Below are positions 18,360 through 26,998 of a stretch of DNA of 37,975 nucleotides, piece by piece. Position 1 is the first letter of the stretch. Every line of letters starts with the position of its first letter. The stretch spans positions 1-37,975 of the forward strand of contig JAFZBE010000023.1 in NCBI GenBank assembly GCA_017561935.1, read 5' to 3'. Below the pieces are notes generated by a model. It saw only the letters and a program-made list of their open reading frames with translations. It was not told where the DNA came from and made no database searches. Origin of the DNA: Bacteroidales bacterium. Lineage in GTDB: Bacteria; Bacteroidota; Bacteroidia; Bacteroidales; UBA3663. A program made the translations under genes and the position numbers.

Positions 18360-20693
18360 ATGAATCCAACCCACATCCGCCACTTCCTAAGCCTCCTTCT
18401 GGCTGGAACAGGCATTGTCAGTCTTCATGCACAAGTCTCTCAACCCTTCGCGCCAGGCAGCCACATCAAGGTCGAGCAATGCCAGCGTGTCGAAATGCAG
18501 GTAGCATCCTCCGGTCGTCTTGACGTCATCGCATCCCCCGCCGCCGATGCCAAGGTGATGGGTTACACCGACAAGCCCGTGCCTGCTGATGTCAAGGTTC
18601 CCGCCAACATGCAATACTGGCTCGAATGCGTCGAGCAGGGTGCCGCCTATGTCGAGCAGCATCCCGAAATCCAACTGGGTGACTATCGAGCCCCCGCGAA
18701 GGTCATCCGTCCCCTCCTTGGCAATATCGAATGGGACCAAAGCGCGCCCTACAATGCGCTCTGTCCTTCGGGAACGCCCGTAGGTTGCGTAGCTACCGCC
18801 ATGGCGCAGGTCATGCTCTATTGGAAGCATCCCGCACAGGGCAACGGCTCGCACACCTGGGTGTACAACGGCACGCCCCATACCGTCGATTTCGGCGCCA
18901 CCACCTACAATTGGGACCTGATGTTACCCAAATACGGCTGGTCGGCACATGCTACAGCCGAACAGGAGGCCGAGGCAGCCAAGCTCAGCTATCATTGCGG
19001 TGTGGCCATCGACATGATGTGGGCCCCCGACGGCAGCGGCTCCTTTTGCGAACACATCCCCTACGCCCTCAAGAACTACTTCGACTACAACGAACGCATG
19101 GCTCTCGTCTATCGCCAAAGCTATTCCTACGACGACTGGCTCGAACTGCTCGACAGCGAACTTGAGGCAGGTCGTCCCATCATCTTCTCGGCCAGCAGCG
19201 ACGAGGCCGGTCATGCATTTGTCATTGACGGTGTCGATGCACACGGGCTCTACCACGTCAACTGGGGTTGGGACGGCTGGTACAACGGCTATTTCGACAT
19301 CTGCATCCTCAATCCCTACGGTGCCGGCATCGGTGCCACCGAAACCGAGATTGGCTTCTGCTTGGGTCAGACAGCCATTGTTCAGTTATGTCCCGAAAAG
19401 GGCGTAGGTCGTTCCTATAGCCCCATCATTTCGAGCGGCGTCTATCCCAACTACAACGAGACGGCCTTCGTCCTCAGCACTTATATGGAAAACGCCACCT
19501 ACGACACCCTGCAGGGCGTATGCGGCATCGAAGTGCTCGACAGCCTTGGCCAGCATGTGCGCTACGAAATGGGCGACACCATCACCGTCTATCCCTATGC
19601 CACCTGGGACCGTCGCCATAACCATTATTATTTCGCTTGGACCAACACCTACTCATACGCAAGAGGATTGGCCGACGGCAACTACACCGCACGCCTCTGC
19701 TTCGAGCATTTCGCAGCCGATACGGTGATTTGCGAGGTGCCCACCCACTACTACATGACGCCTGCCCTCAACTTCAACATCAAGGATGAACGGATTACCG
19801 CCGTTCACGACCGTTCAGGCACCAACCGCCTCGAAGGGCGCAACTTCAGCCTGCAAGGCCAGGAACTTGCCATCGGAAAGGAATATGTGGCCACCATCGA
19901 TGTCGATAACCTCGGCAACGACCCATTCAGCGGTATTATTTCGCTTGTAATCCTCACCCCCGACGGGAAAGAGAGCAGCATACCCGACTGTGACTGCCCC
20001 GACCCACACATCTTCATTCCCGCAGGCGGGACCACCACTCTCAAGATTCCCTTCCTCATCACTCAGGCAGGCAATTGGCGAGCACGGCTCGTGGCTTACA
20101 ACCTGCCCATGGGTTACGAAATACCCGAATGTCCGATGGACATCGAAATCGCCTTCTCGGCGCAGTTCACCGACGAGTCGCCCGCCGCACTCCACCTGCT
20201 CGAAACCCCGCAACTCCTTACCGAACGCTGTGAGGTCGATGGCGAAATCGAGTTCCAGCTGGTTCTCAGCAACAAGGGCGGCAAGTTCTCCGACCGTCTG
20301 GGCATGAAGTTCTACACCGGCAAGACCGCTTCGGGCACACCAGCCTTCTCGATAGCCGAGGAAGTCGAATTGGCCATGAACACCGAGGTCGATACCATTT
20401 TCGTCAAAGGTCTGCTTACCGAAGCCAAGGGCATGAAGAAATACTACGCCCTGCCCTTCTACCACGATGTCTATGGTCAGGATCAGGAACTCAAGGTCAT
20501 CGGTACCAATGGCGAAGAGACCGCGCCCGAACCCATCGAGATCCGCGTCTATAACGCATCAGGTATCGAAACCATCAACATCGATGAAGCTCCAGTCGCC
20601 CGTCACTACGACCTCTTCGGCCGTCCCGTCCCTGTGGGCATCTCTTCCCGCCGTATCACCATCACCAACGGCCAAAAGGTACTAAGGCCATAA
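18360..20693 (+). CDS. Secreted C10 cysteine protease (streptopain-like) with T9SS-like tail
   Basis: C10 peptidases are papain-fold secreted proteases (SpeB of streptococci, interpain of Prevotella). The 777-residue protein has a signal peptide (residues 1-24, ending LHAQ), a short propeptide to about 117, and the catalytic domain. Cys143 lies in PVGCVATAMAQVM and His285 in DEAGHAFVIDG, followed by HVNWGWDGWYNGYF. The 400 residues after about 345 are beta-sandwich-like. The end, YDLFGRPVPVG then RITITNGQKVL, resembles the type A sorting domain of the type IX secretion system, so export to the cell surface is likely. A promoter and a 99-nt repeat leader precede it; tatD follows after 23 bp. 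Confidence 0.9.
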   Translation: MNPTHIRHFLSLLLAGTGIVSLHAQVSQPFAPGSHIKVEQCQRVEMQVASSGRLDVIASPAADAKVMGYTDKPVPADVKVPANMQYWLECVEQGAAYVEQHPEIQLGDYRAPAKVIRPLLGNIEWDQSAPYNALCPSGTPVGCVATAMAQVMLYWKHPAQGNGSHTWVYNGTPHTVDFGATTYNWDLMLPKYGWSAHATAEQEAEAAKLSYHCGVAIDMMWAPDGSGSFCEHIPYALKNYFDYNERMALVYRQSYSYDDWLELLDSELEAGRPIIFSASSDEAGHAFVIDGVDAHGLYHVNWGWDGWYNGYFDICILNPYGAGIGATETEIGFCLGQTAIVQLCPEKGVGRSYSPIISSGVYPNYNETAFVLSTYMENATYDTLQGVCGIEVLDSLGQHVRYEMGDTITVYPYATWDRRHNHYYFAWTNTYSYARGLADGNYTARLCFEHFAADTVICEVPTHYYMTPALNFNIKDERITAVHDRSGTNRLEGRNFSLQGQELAIGKEYVATIDVDNLGNDPFSGIISLVILTPDGKESSIPDCDCPDPHIFIPAGGTTTLKIPFLITQAGNWRARLVAYNLPMGYEIPECPMDIEIAFSAQFTDESPAALHLLETPQLLTERCEVDGEIEFQLVLSNKGGKFSDRLGMKFYTGKTASGTPAFSIAEEVELAMNTEVDTIFVKGLLTEAKGMKKYYALPFYHDVYGQDQELKVIGTNGEETAPEPIEIRVYNASGIETINIDEAPVARHYDLFGRPVPVGISSRRITITNGQKVLRP

Positions 20694-20716
20694 ATCCGGT
20701 ACTCTCTACTGCGCCC

Positions 20717-21298
20717 ATGTACCTTCCCTTCTCCGACATCCACACCCACACTCCTGGCCGACCGGGTTCTATCCTCTCGGTACCCGACGAGAAGGTGGGT
20801 GTTGTCGTTGCCGACAACCTCACAAAGCCCGACGCCGAGCAACAGTTCTACAGCATCGAGCTTCATCCCTGGCACCTCACTGCCGACAGCATCGCCACGT
20901 TCGAAAGCGTCGTCAACCAATACCGCGACGATCCACATTTCGTCGCCATCGGCGAATGTGGGCTTGATGGCCTTTGCGCCACACCCATCGACCTCCAACT
21001 TGCCGCCTTCCGCTGCGCACTCCAACACGCCCATTCCCTCCACAAGCCCGTCATCATCCATTGCGTCAAACTCTGGAACGAACTCATCAAGGAAGTCAAC
21101 CTTTCGAACCTCTCGAACCTTTCGAACCTCTCGAACCCCTCGAACCCCTACATTGTCCACGGTTTCCGCAAAGGTCCCCAGCTCGCCCAACGGCTCCTCG
21201 ACGCAGGCTTCAGCATCAGCATCGGCAAGCACTTCAACCCCGATATCCTTCCCCTCATCCCTCCTCATCGTCTTTATCACGAGACCGATGAAGATTGA
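20717..21298 (+). CDS. TatD-family metal-dependent hydrolase, C-terminally shortened, with repeat insert
   Basis: TatD proteins are TIM-barrel metal-dependent nucleases or hydrolases. Family motifs seen are FSDIHTHTPGR, SIELHPWHL, VAIGECGLDG, KPVIIHCVK and YIVHGF. The protein has 193 residues and stops two residues after the ETD metal-ligand motif (LYHETDED), so the last helix normally present is missing; the convergent GH43 gene ends 5 bp further on. Residues about 129-145 are an (L/P)SN repeat encoded by five tandem 9-mers (21101-21145), lying where family members have a short loop. It is probably cotranscribed with the protease. Activity is uncertain. Confidence 0.8.
   Translation: MYLPFSDIHTHTPGRPGSILSVPDEKVGVVVADNLTKPDAEQQFYSIELHPWHLTADSIATFESVVNQYRDDPHFVAIGECGLDGLCATPIDLQLAAFRCALQHAHSLHKPVIIHCVKLWNELIKEVNLSNLSNLSNLSNPSNPYIVHGFRKGPQLAQRLLDAGFSISIGKHFNPDILPLIPPHRLYHETDED
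21101..21145 (+). repeat. In-frame 9-mer array inside tatD (core TCGAAC)
   Basis: Five 9-nt units ctttcgaac, ctctcgaac, ctttcgaac, ctctcgaac, ccctcgaac encode Leu/Pro-Ser-Asn each. The same TTCGAACC word occurs in intergenic repeats near 29.1 kb and inside the GH43 gene. Confidence 0.9.
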
Positions 21299-21302
21299 AG
21301 GT

Positions 21303-23390
21303 TTATAGTGTCACGACAACGGGCTTGATGGTGCCATCGTCGTTGAACTCCATATCGTCGATGCAGACTTCGCGGTTATAACCAGCTGCCCAGCCCATCT
21401 TGATGGCATCGGGACGAGCAAAACGATGATAGACGATGTGCCAACGATCGGTACCCGGCTCTTGGATGACGGAGTGATGCCCCGTACCGAAGACCTGCAA
21501 ACGAGGGTTCTGCTTCAACACAACCTGACGCTCGACCTGTGCTGGTTGTCCGTTGCGGACAAACTCGGTAGGCGATTCGCTGATCAGATAGCGCACCTGG
21601 TAAAGTGCCGAACGTGTGTCGTTCTCCGACCACATAAAGTAATAAAGCCCTTTCCGATAGAAGACGTACGTGCCCTCGTTGTAGTGGAAAGCATCCTTGT
21701 TGTCTCGGGTGATCAAATACTTTGTCGATCCAGGCACGATACTCACCATGTCGTCAGCAAGCTCAGAGCAGGCAAGGAACGAGTTACCCCAATATAAATA
21801 ATACTTGCCCGTCTTGGGATCCATGAAGACATCGGGATCGATTACCTGACCCGGGGCTTTGGTTTCCTCCCGTGTCAGCAGAGGCTTGCCCAATGCATCA
21901 CGAAACGGTCCGGCCGGATTATCAGCCACAGCCACACCGATAGCTCCATTGGCCACGAAATAGTAGTAATACTTATAGCCCTTCGAACCACTCAAACCCT
22001 TCGAACCCTTCGAACCATTCAAACCCTTCGAACCACTCAAACCCTTCACCCCCTTCTCAATAATACACGGTGCCCATGCACGTTCGTCGGCCCATGAGAT
22101 GTCCGTTTTCAGGTCGATGATTACGCCCTCGTCGTGCCAGCGATGCAGATCAGGCGACGAATATACACGGAAGTCATGATTCCTCCATCCTTCCACACCA
22201 TCGGTGGTAGGGTAGAGGTAATAGCGCTTGGTCTTCTCGGAATAAAGGATCTCGGGATCGGCAAACAGTCCCGAGATGACAGGATTTGATACATCTGGGG
22301 CCAAGTGACGTGCCTCTTCACCATCGCTCCATTCCTGCAGACGATCGTACTCCTCCTTCGTCAATCGAAGGAACGAGCCATGCTGTGGGCCGTTCACACC
22401 CTCGATGTTTTGCGGTTCGGAGAAGTTGCGCATATTCTGGTCGGCCTTACAGATGCGGTAGTTCTTGGGGTTGCTGCTGTACTCGATGTAGCCGATGCGC
22501 CAGCCTTCCTCACCAGCAATCTGGAAGGCCGAAACGCCTTCGCACATCTTGTTACCCTCGAAGTTGACATAGTCAGTGTCGTCGGGCTCAGGCCACGGAC
22601 CCAGCAACGAGGGAGAGGCCGAAGTGAAGAGGCCCGGCTTGCCGCCTTCCTTCTTGATCATCAGGTGATACTGCTGGTCGGTGTCGAGCCAGTTGATATC
22701 GGCATCGATGGTGGCATAGCCCCAGTCAATCAGCACACGGGGCTGCGTGAGCTTTGTGAATGTGCGGTCGGCATGCGAATAGTACATACGGTCGTAACCC
22801 TCCTCGGGACGGTTGAGCAACGAATAGTAGATCATGTAGCCGCCCTTGGTGCCGTCGGCCCAGCGGTAGTCGCCGTCCCAAATGATCTGCGGTGCCCATA
22901 CACGACAAATGGTGCTGAAGTCCTTGTAGGCGGGATGACTGGTGTCGTCGCCGTCACAGAAGATGGCGAGGCCCTTGCGGAAGTCGAACGACGTGGATTG
23001 CCAGTGGATGAGGTCGTCTGATGTGAGCAGGTCGATACCAAAATTCTCCCACTCGCCGCCCTTGCCCATGCGTTGAGTCATCGAATTATTCATGTCGGTG
23101 GTCACCATGAGGTACCCCGAACCGTCAATTTTGCGGCACAGGTAGGCATCGCGTGTGCCTCCTTCGATCTTGGCCATCTCGAAGGCCGAGAAGATGGAGT
23201 CGCCGCAAAGCAGGTCGTGGTAATGCAAGCCGTCGCGCGACAGGGCATAGGCCGTCCACTGACTATGGTCCGACATGTGGCAATAGAGGTAACCGTAGTC
23301 ACCCATCTGCAGATTGCCGTGCTGCTGTGGTTCCTGGCTGCATGCTGTCGTAACCAGGCCCAAAAGAAGAATGGAAAGAAGTTGCTTCAT
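21303..23390 (-). CDS. Two-module GH43-type glycoside hydrolase lipoprotein
   Basis: GH43 enzymes are five-bladed propellers that remove arabinose or xylose from plant polysaccharides. I start at MKQLLSILLLGLVTTACSQE (ATG 23388-23390): this gives a lipobox TTAC, so the protein is membrane-anchored, facing the periplasm or surface. Module 1 spans roughly residues 20-340. Module 2 spans about 375-690 with likely catalytic Asp in SGLFADPEIL, Asp in VIDPDVFMDP and Glu in NEGTYVFYRKGLYYFMWS. Module 1 keeps TIDADINW and MCEGVSAFQ but its first Asp is unclear. A 27-residue GSKGL-type repeat interrupts module 2 before KYYYYFVAN. A 400-nt leader precedes the gene. Confidence 0.85.
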   Translation of the reverse strand: MKQLLSILLLGLVTTACSQEPQQHGNLQMGDYGYLYCHMSDHSQWTAYALSRDGLHYHDLLCGDSIFSAFEMAKIEGGTRDAYLCRKIDGSGYLMVTTDMNNSMTQRMGKGGEWENFGIDLLTSDDLIHWQSTSFDFRKGLAIFCDGDDTSHPAYKDFSTICRVWAPQIIWDGDYRWADGTKGGYMIYYSLLNRPEEGYDRMYYSHADRTFTKLTQPRVLIDWGYATIDADINWLDTDQQYHLMIKKEGGKPGLFTSASPSLLGPWPEPDDTDYVNFEGNKMCEGVSAFQIAGEEGWRIGYIEYSSNPKNYRICKADQNMRNFSEPQNIEGVNGPQHGSFLRLTKEEYDRLQEWSDGEEARHLAPDVSNPVISGLFADPEILYSEKTKRYYLYPTTDGVEGWRNHDFRVYSSPDLHRWHDEGVIIDLKTDISWADERAWAPCIIEKGVKGLSGSKGLNGSKGSKGLSGSKGYKYYYYFVANGAIGVAVADNPAGPFRDALGKPLLTREETKAPGQVIDPDVFMDPKTGKYYLYWGNSFLACSELADDMVSIVPGSTKYLITRDNKDAFHYNEGTYVFYRKGLYYFMWSENDTRSALYQVRYLISESPTEFVRNGQPAQVERQVVLKQNPRLQVFGTGHHSVIQEPGTDRWHIVYHRFARPDAIKMGWAAGYNREVCIDDMEFNDDGTIKPVVVTL
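21981..22052 (-). repeat. In-frame 9-mer array inside the GH43 gene (TTCGAACC/CTCAAACC)
   Basis: On the plus strand eight 9-mers follow each other: cttcgaacc, actcaaacc, cttcgaacc, cttcgaacc, attcaaacc, cttcgaacc, actcaaacc, cttcacccc. The minus-strand gene reads them as GSKGL/GLNGSKG-type residues between two strands of the second propeller. Confidence 0.9.
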
Positions 23391-23426
23391 TGGATATAAG
23401 AGGTTTGAGAAGTTTAAGGGGGTTGA
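23391..23426 (-). repeat. 9-nt periodic leader repeat before GH43 (core TCAAACCTC)
   Basis: On the minus strand the 36 nt before the ATG read TCAACCCCC, TTAAACTTC, TCAAACCTC, TTATATCCA. The array runs directly into the start codon. Confidence 0.7.
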
Positions 23427-23533
23427 GGGCAAGCAGAACAATTATTAATTGTTATTTGTTAATTGTTAATTGTCAATGCTCGCTTCTATATAACAACAAA
23501 TGCTTTCATAGATATTTAAGTGAAAATGGCCTC

Positions 23534-23745
23534 GTCTCTGGCTTCAATAGCCGAGACTCAGCCGGAAAATTGTGACCTCCAATAGGTCACATAAAATTGC
23601 ACTGCGTGCATAAAATAAAGCTTGTCCAGATTGCTAGAAATTCAGCGTACAGGGGCCGGATGGATTTTATGCGATAGCAATTTTATGTCGCCATTGAGGC
23701 GACAATTTTCCGGATTGTGAGACGGGCTATTGAAGCCCACGTCTC
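23534..23745. repeat. Two-armed palindromic element with covarying hairpins
   Basis: Arms 23534-23615 and about 23664-23745 are inverted, diverged copies. Each arm carries an outer hairpin (GTCTC..GAGAC at 23534-23557; GAGACG..CGTCTC at 23719-23745), the linker CCGGAAAATTGT, and an inner hairpin (GTGACCT/AGGTCAC at 23572-23590; GTCGCC/GGCGAC at 23687-23703). ATAAAATTGC and ATAAAAT follow. The stems differ between arms yet remain paired and the loops are nearly the same (TCAAT/CCAAT). No ORF lies inside. It resembles a paired REP (BIME-like) or MITE element, and lies in the predicted GH43 leader. Confidence 0.75.
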
Positions 23746-23813
23746 AAATCCATTTTTGCCTCCTTTTCTTGTTATATTCCGCTTTTGTTTTCGACTTGTC
23801 GAAATGGATGCTG

Positions 23814-23845
23814 CAAAGATAAACAATAATTCGAATCACTCCAAA
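23814..23845 (-). promoter_or_regulatory. Promoter of the GH43 gene
   Basis: On the minus strand TTTG (23842-23845) and TATCTTTG (23814-23821) are 20 nt apart. The next minus-strand gene starts at 23390, so the mRNA would carry a leader of about 415 nt that includes the palindromic element. Confidence 0.8.
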
Positions 23846-23943
23846 TTTATTACATAAAAAGTTTTTTTGGCCATTATTTATTGTATTTTTATTCCATAAT
23901 ATGCCAAAATTGAGTACGAAAATACAGTTTTATTCCCTTTTAT

Positions 23944-23974
23944 TTTGAATACTCAAGGATTTGTGGTATCTTTG
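23944..23974 (+). promoter_or_regulatory. Promoter of potABCD
   Basis: TTTG (23944-23947), 19 nt, then TATCTTTG (23967-23974), 26 nt before the potA ATG. It is divergent from the GH43 promoter. Confidence 0.9.
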
Positions 23975-24000
23975 CACCGTGTTATGTTTTAATTAGGGTA

Positions 24001-25383
24001 ATGGATAACAACGACTATATCATTCAGGTGGAGCACGTCACCAAGCGCTTCGACGACGGCAAGGTGGTGCTCAACGATGTTTGTCTCAACATCAAGCGAG
24101 GCGAGTTTGTAACCCTGTTAGGCCCATCTGGTTGTGGCAAAACAACATTGCTGCGCATCATTGCAGGCTTTACCAAGCCCACCGAAGGCCGCATACTCCT
24201 TTCAGGCAAGGACATCTCCGAACTGCCTCCCTATCAGCGTCCCGTCAACACGGTGTTCCAGCGCTACGCCCTTTTCCCGCATCTTAATGTTTACGACAAC
24301 GTGGCTTTCGGCCTCAAACTCCAGAAGGTGAGCGAGGACGAGATCGACACGCGCGTCCTCTCGGCCCTCCGCATCGTGGGCATGACCGAATATGAGGAGC
24401 GCAACGTCAACGAATTGTCGGGTGGACAGCAGCAGCGCGTAGCTATCGCCCGTGCCATCGTCAATCGCCCACAGGTGCTGCTCCTCGATGAGCCGCTCTC
24501 GGCCCTCGACCACAAGCTGCGCGTCGATATGCAGCTCGAACTGAAGCAGATGCACCGCGACCTGGGCATCACCTTCATCTTCGTCACCCACGATCAGGAG
24601 GAAGCCCTGTCGATGTCCGACACCATCGTCGTGATGAACGACTCGGTCGTGCAGCAGATTGGCACTCCCACCGACATCTACAACGAGCCGGCCAACCCAT
24701 TCGTGGCCGACTTCATCGGCGAGAGCAACATCCTCAACGGCATCATGAAACGCGACTATCTGGTGAACTTCATGGACAAGGACTTCCCGTGTGTCGATAA
24801 GGGCTTCGAAGACGACGCCCCCATCGACGTGGTGATACGTCCCGAGGATGTGGTGATGCACAAGGATCCGAACGACGGTCAATGGACGGGCCGCGTCACG
24901 TCGTGCATCTTCAAGGGCATCCACTACGAGATGCTGGTCCAGACACCCGACGGTTACGAGATACAGGTGCAGAACTATACCGCTTATCCCGTCGATTCGG
25001 AGGTGGGCATGAGTGTGGCTCCCGAGAACATCCATGTCATGCCATGCAAAAGCCTCTTCAACTCCATCGATGCCACTGTCATCGACGCGACACATGTCTT
25101 CATGTTGGGCGCTGCCTTCGAAACCAAATTGCATACACTTCCCAAGGGAACGCACGTCAAGGTGGCCGTTGACTTCGACAAGGTGGATATGCTCGACGAC
25201 CCCGCTGACGGCACTGCCGAAGGACAGATACGCAACATCCTCTATAAGGGTAATCATTACTTCATAGATGTGAAGTGCTCCAATGGTGCCAACATCCAGG
25301 CCGACACCAACGACGTATGGGAGGACTGGGATATGATCGGCATCAGCATCAAACCGGAAGACATAAGAGTCATTGAAGGTTAA
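24001..25383 (+). CDS. potA: Polyamine ABC transporter, ATP-binding protein
   Basis: PotA hydrolyses ATP to drive spermidine/putrescine import. The 460-residue protein has Walker A GPSGCGKT (41-48), signature LSGGQQQR (139-146), Walker B LLLDEP (160-165) and the switch VTHDQEE. It is about 80-100 residues longer than typical PotA because the C-terminal TOBE part is duplicated: PEDVVMHKD...SVAPENIHVM, then DATHVFMLGAAFETKLHTL...SIKPEDIRVIEG. The last codons GGT TAA belong to the first unit of a GGTTAAGAA repeat that fills the gap to potB. It is the first gene of a four-gene operon. Confidence 0.95.
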   Translation: MDNNDYIIQVEHVTKRFDDGKVVLNDVCLNIKRGEFVTLLGPSGCGKTTLLRIIAGFTKPTEGRILLSGKDISELPPYQRPVNTVFQRYALFPHLNVYDNVAFGLKLQKVSEDEIDTRVLSALRIVGMTEYEERNVNELSGGQQQRVAIARAIVNRPQVLLLDEPLSALDHKLRVDMQLELKQMHRDLGITFIFVTHDQEEALSMSDTIVVMNDSVVQQIGTPTDIYNEPANPFVADFIGESNILNGIMKRDYLVNFMDKDFPCVDKGFEDDAPIDVVIRPEDVVMHKDPNDGQWTGRVTSCIFKGIHYEMLVQTPDGYEIQVQNYTAYPVDSEVGMSVAPENIHVMPCKSLFNSIDATVIDATHVFMLGAAFETKLHTLPKGTHVKVAVDFDKVDMLDDPADGTAEGQIRNILYKGNHYFIDVKCSNGANIQADTNDVWEDWDMIGISIKPEDIRVIEG

Positions 25384-25413
25384 GAAAGATTAAGAGGTTA
25401 AGAAGGGTTAAGA
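25378..25413 (+). repeat. 9-nt repeat between potA and potB (GGTTAAGAA)
   Basis: Four units GGTTAAGAA, AGATTAAGA, GGTTAAGAA, GGGTTAAGA run from the last sense codon of potA, including its TAA stop, to 2 nt before the potB ATG. Confidence 0.8.
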
Positions 25414-25414
25414 T

Positions 25415-26173
25415 ATGATGTCGAAAATTCTTTCCAACCGAGCCAATTGGGCATGGCCCTACGCCATCGTCCTGCTGGTTTTCGTGGTCATGCCGCTGGT
25501 CATGATCGTCTATTACTCGTTCCAGGATGCCGAGGGTCAATGGTCGTTGCACAACTTCCACAAGTTCTTCTTATCGACCGACTCGGTCAACACGCTCATC
25601 TACTCCATTGGCATCGCGATGATCACCACCATCCTCTGCATTCTCCTGGGCTATCCGGCCGCCTACTTCATGTCGAAGAAGGAGTACCGCCTGCCCAAGG
25701 TGATGGCCGCCCTCTTCATCCTTCCGATGTGGATCAACGTGCTGCTGCGCACGCTCGCTACGGTGGCTCTCTTCGACTTCGCACACCTCCCCCTGGGCGA
25801 AGGAGCACTGATATTCGGCATGGTCTATAACTTCCTGCCGTTCATGGTCTATCCTATCTACAACACGATGCTCAAGATGGACGGTTCGCTCATCGAAGCT
25901 GCACAGGACCTGGGTGCCTCTCCACGCAAGGTGTTCACCGAGGTGTTCCTGCCCCTCTCCATGCCTGGTGTCTATAGCGGCATCGTCATGGTGTTCATGC
26001 CCACCATCTCGACCTTCGCCCTCGCCGAACTCTTGACAATGAACAACGTGAAGCTCTTCGGTACGCTTATCCAGGAGAACATTAACGCAGGTCTGCTGGG
26101 CTATGGTGCAGCCCTCTCGCTCATCATACTCATATTGATTGGTCTCACCTCATTCTTCGACAACGAAGAGTAA
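25415..26173 (+). CDS. potB: Polyamine ABC transporter permease
   Basis: PotB forms half of the inner-membrane channel. The 252-residue product has about six hydrophobic helices, the first WPYAIVLLVFVVMPLVMIVYY. The EAA loop that contacts PotA reads EAAQDLGASPRKVFTEVFLPLSMPG in two overlapping parts (EAAQDLGASP, then FLPLSMPG). Two ATG codons stand in tandem (25415 and 25418); either could start the protein. It follows potA after a repeat-filled 31-bp gap, and potC follows after 15 bp. Confidence 0.93.
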   Translation: MMSKILSNRANWAWPYAIVLLVFVVMPLVMIVYYSFQDAEGQWSLHNFHKFFLSTDSVNTLIYSIGIAMITTILCILLGYPAAYFMSKKEYRLPKVMAALFILPMWINVLLRTLATVALFDFAHLPLGEGALIFGMVYNFLPFMVYPIYNTMLKMDGSLIEAAQDLGASPRKVFTEVFLPLSMPGVYSGIVMVFMPTISTFALAELLTMNNVKLFGTLIQENINAGLLGYGAALSLIILILIGLTSFFDNEE

Positions 26174-26188
26174 CAAACCGACGCAGAA

Positions 26189-26983
26189 ATGAAGAAAGCA
26201 TTTGCCAACGCCTACATCTGGATTCTGATGCTGCTGCTCTATGCGCCCATCCTGCTTATCCTTGTCTTCTCGTTCACCGAAGCCAAGGTGCTCGGCTCAT
26301 GGACGGGATTCTCGGCCAATCTCTACCGCAACCTGCTGACAGGTGAGGCAGGCGAGGCGCTCAACAACGCCATCTACAACACCGTGCTCATTGCCCTCGT
26401 CGCTGCTGCCGTCTCCACCATCCTCGGCACGTTTGCAGCCATCGGCATCCACAATATGCGGCACGGACGCGTGCGTCAAGCCATCACCTTCACCAACAAC
26501 ATCCCGATGATCAACCCCGACATCATCACGGGTATCTCCATCTTCCTGCTTTTCGTCTTCCTCGGTATCGGACGCGGCCTCTTCTGTGTCATCTGCGCCC
26601 ATATCGCGTTCTGCACACCTTACGTGGTACTCAACGTCATGCCGCAGCTCATGAAGATGAACCCCAACCTCTACGAGGCTGCTCTCGATCTCGGAGCCAC
26701 ACCAATGCAGGCACTCCGCAAAGTGATCATCCCCGAACTCAAGTCAGGCATGATCTCGGGCTTCATCCTTGCCATCACCCTCTCGGTCGATGACTTCGCC
26801 GTCACCCTCTTCACCAAGGGCTCAGGCACTGTCGAGACGCTCTCGACCTACATCTATGCCGATGCGCGCAAGGGTGGTCTGACGCCCGAGTTGCGTCCCC
26901 TGTTCTCCATCATTTTCATCGTCATCCTCGTGCTGCTCGTCTTCTACAACCTTAAGACCGCCAAGCAGACGGGTAACGACTAA
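26189..26983 (+). CDS. potC: Polyamine ABC transporter permease
   Basis: PotC is the second channel subunit. The 264-residue protein has about six transmembrane helices, starting with AYIWILMLLLYAPILLILVF. Its EAA motif is EAALDLGATPMQALRKVIIP. The conserved segment SVDDFAVTLFTKGSG is typical of PotC. It lies 15 bp after potB and 15 bp before potD, so the three are probably translated from one mRNA. Confidence 0.93.
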   Translation: MKKAFANAYIWILMLLLYAPILLILVFSFTEAKVLGSWTGFSANLYRNLLTGEAGEALNNAIYNTVLIALVAAAVSTILGTFAAIGIHNMRHGRVRQAITFTNNIPMINPDIITGISIFLLFVFLGIGRGLFCVICAHIAFCTPYVVLNVMPQLMKMNPNLYEAALDLGATPMQALRKVIIPELKSGMISGFILAITLSVDDFAVTLFTKGSGTVETLSTYIYADARKGGLTPELRPLFSIIFIVILVLLVFYNLKTAKQTGND

Positions 26984-26998
26984 ATCGTTGTTTGTGAA

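Noticed and set aside
24202..25257. 351-codon open frame opposite potA
   Set aside because: It mirrors the GC-rich third codon positions of potA and has no recognisable motif.
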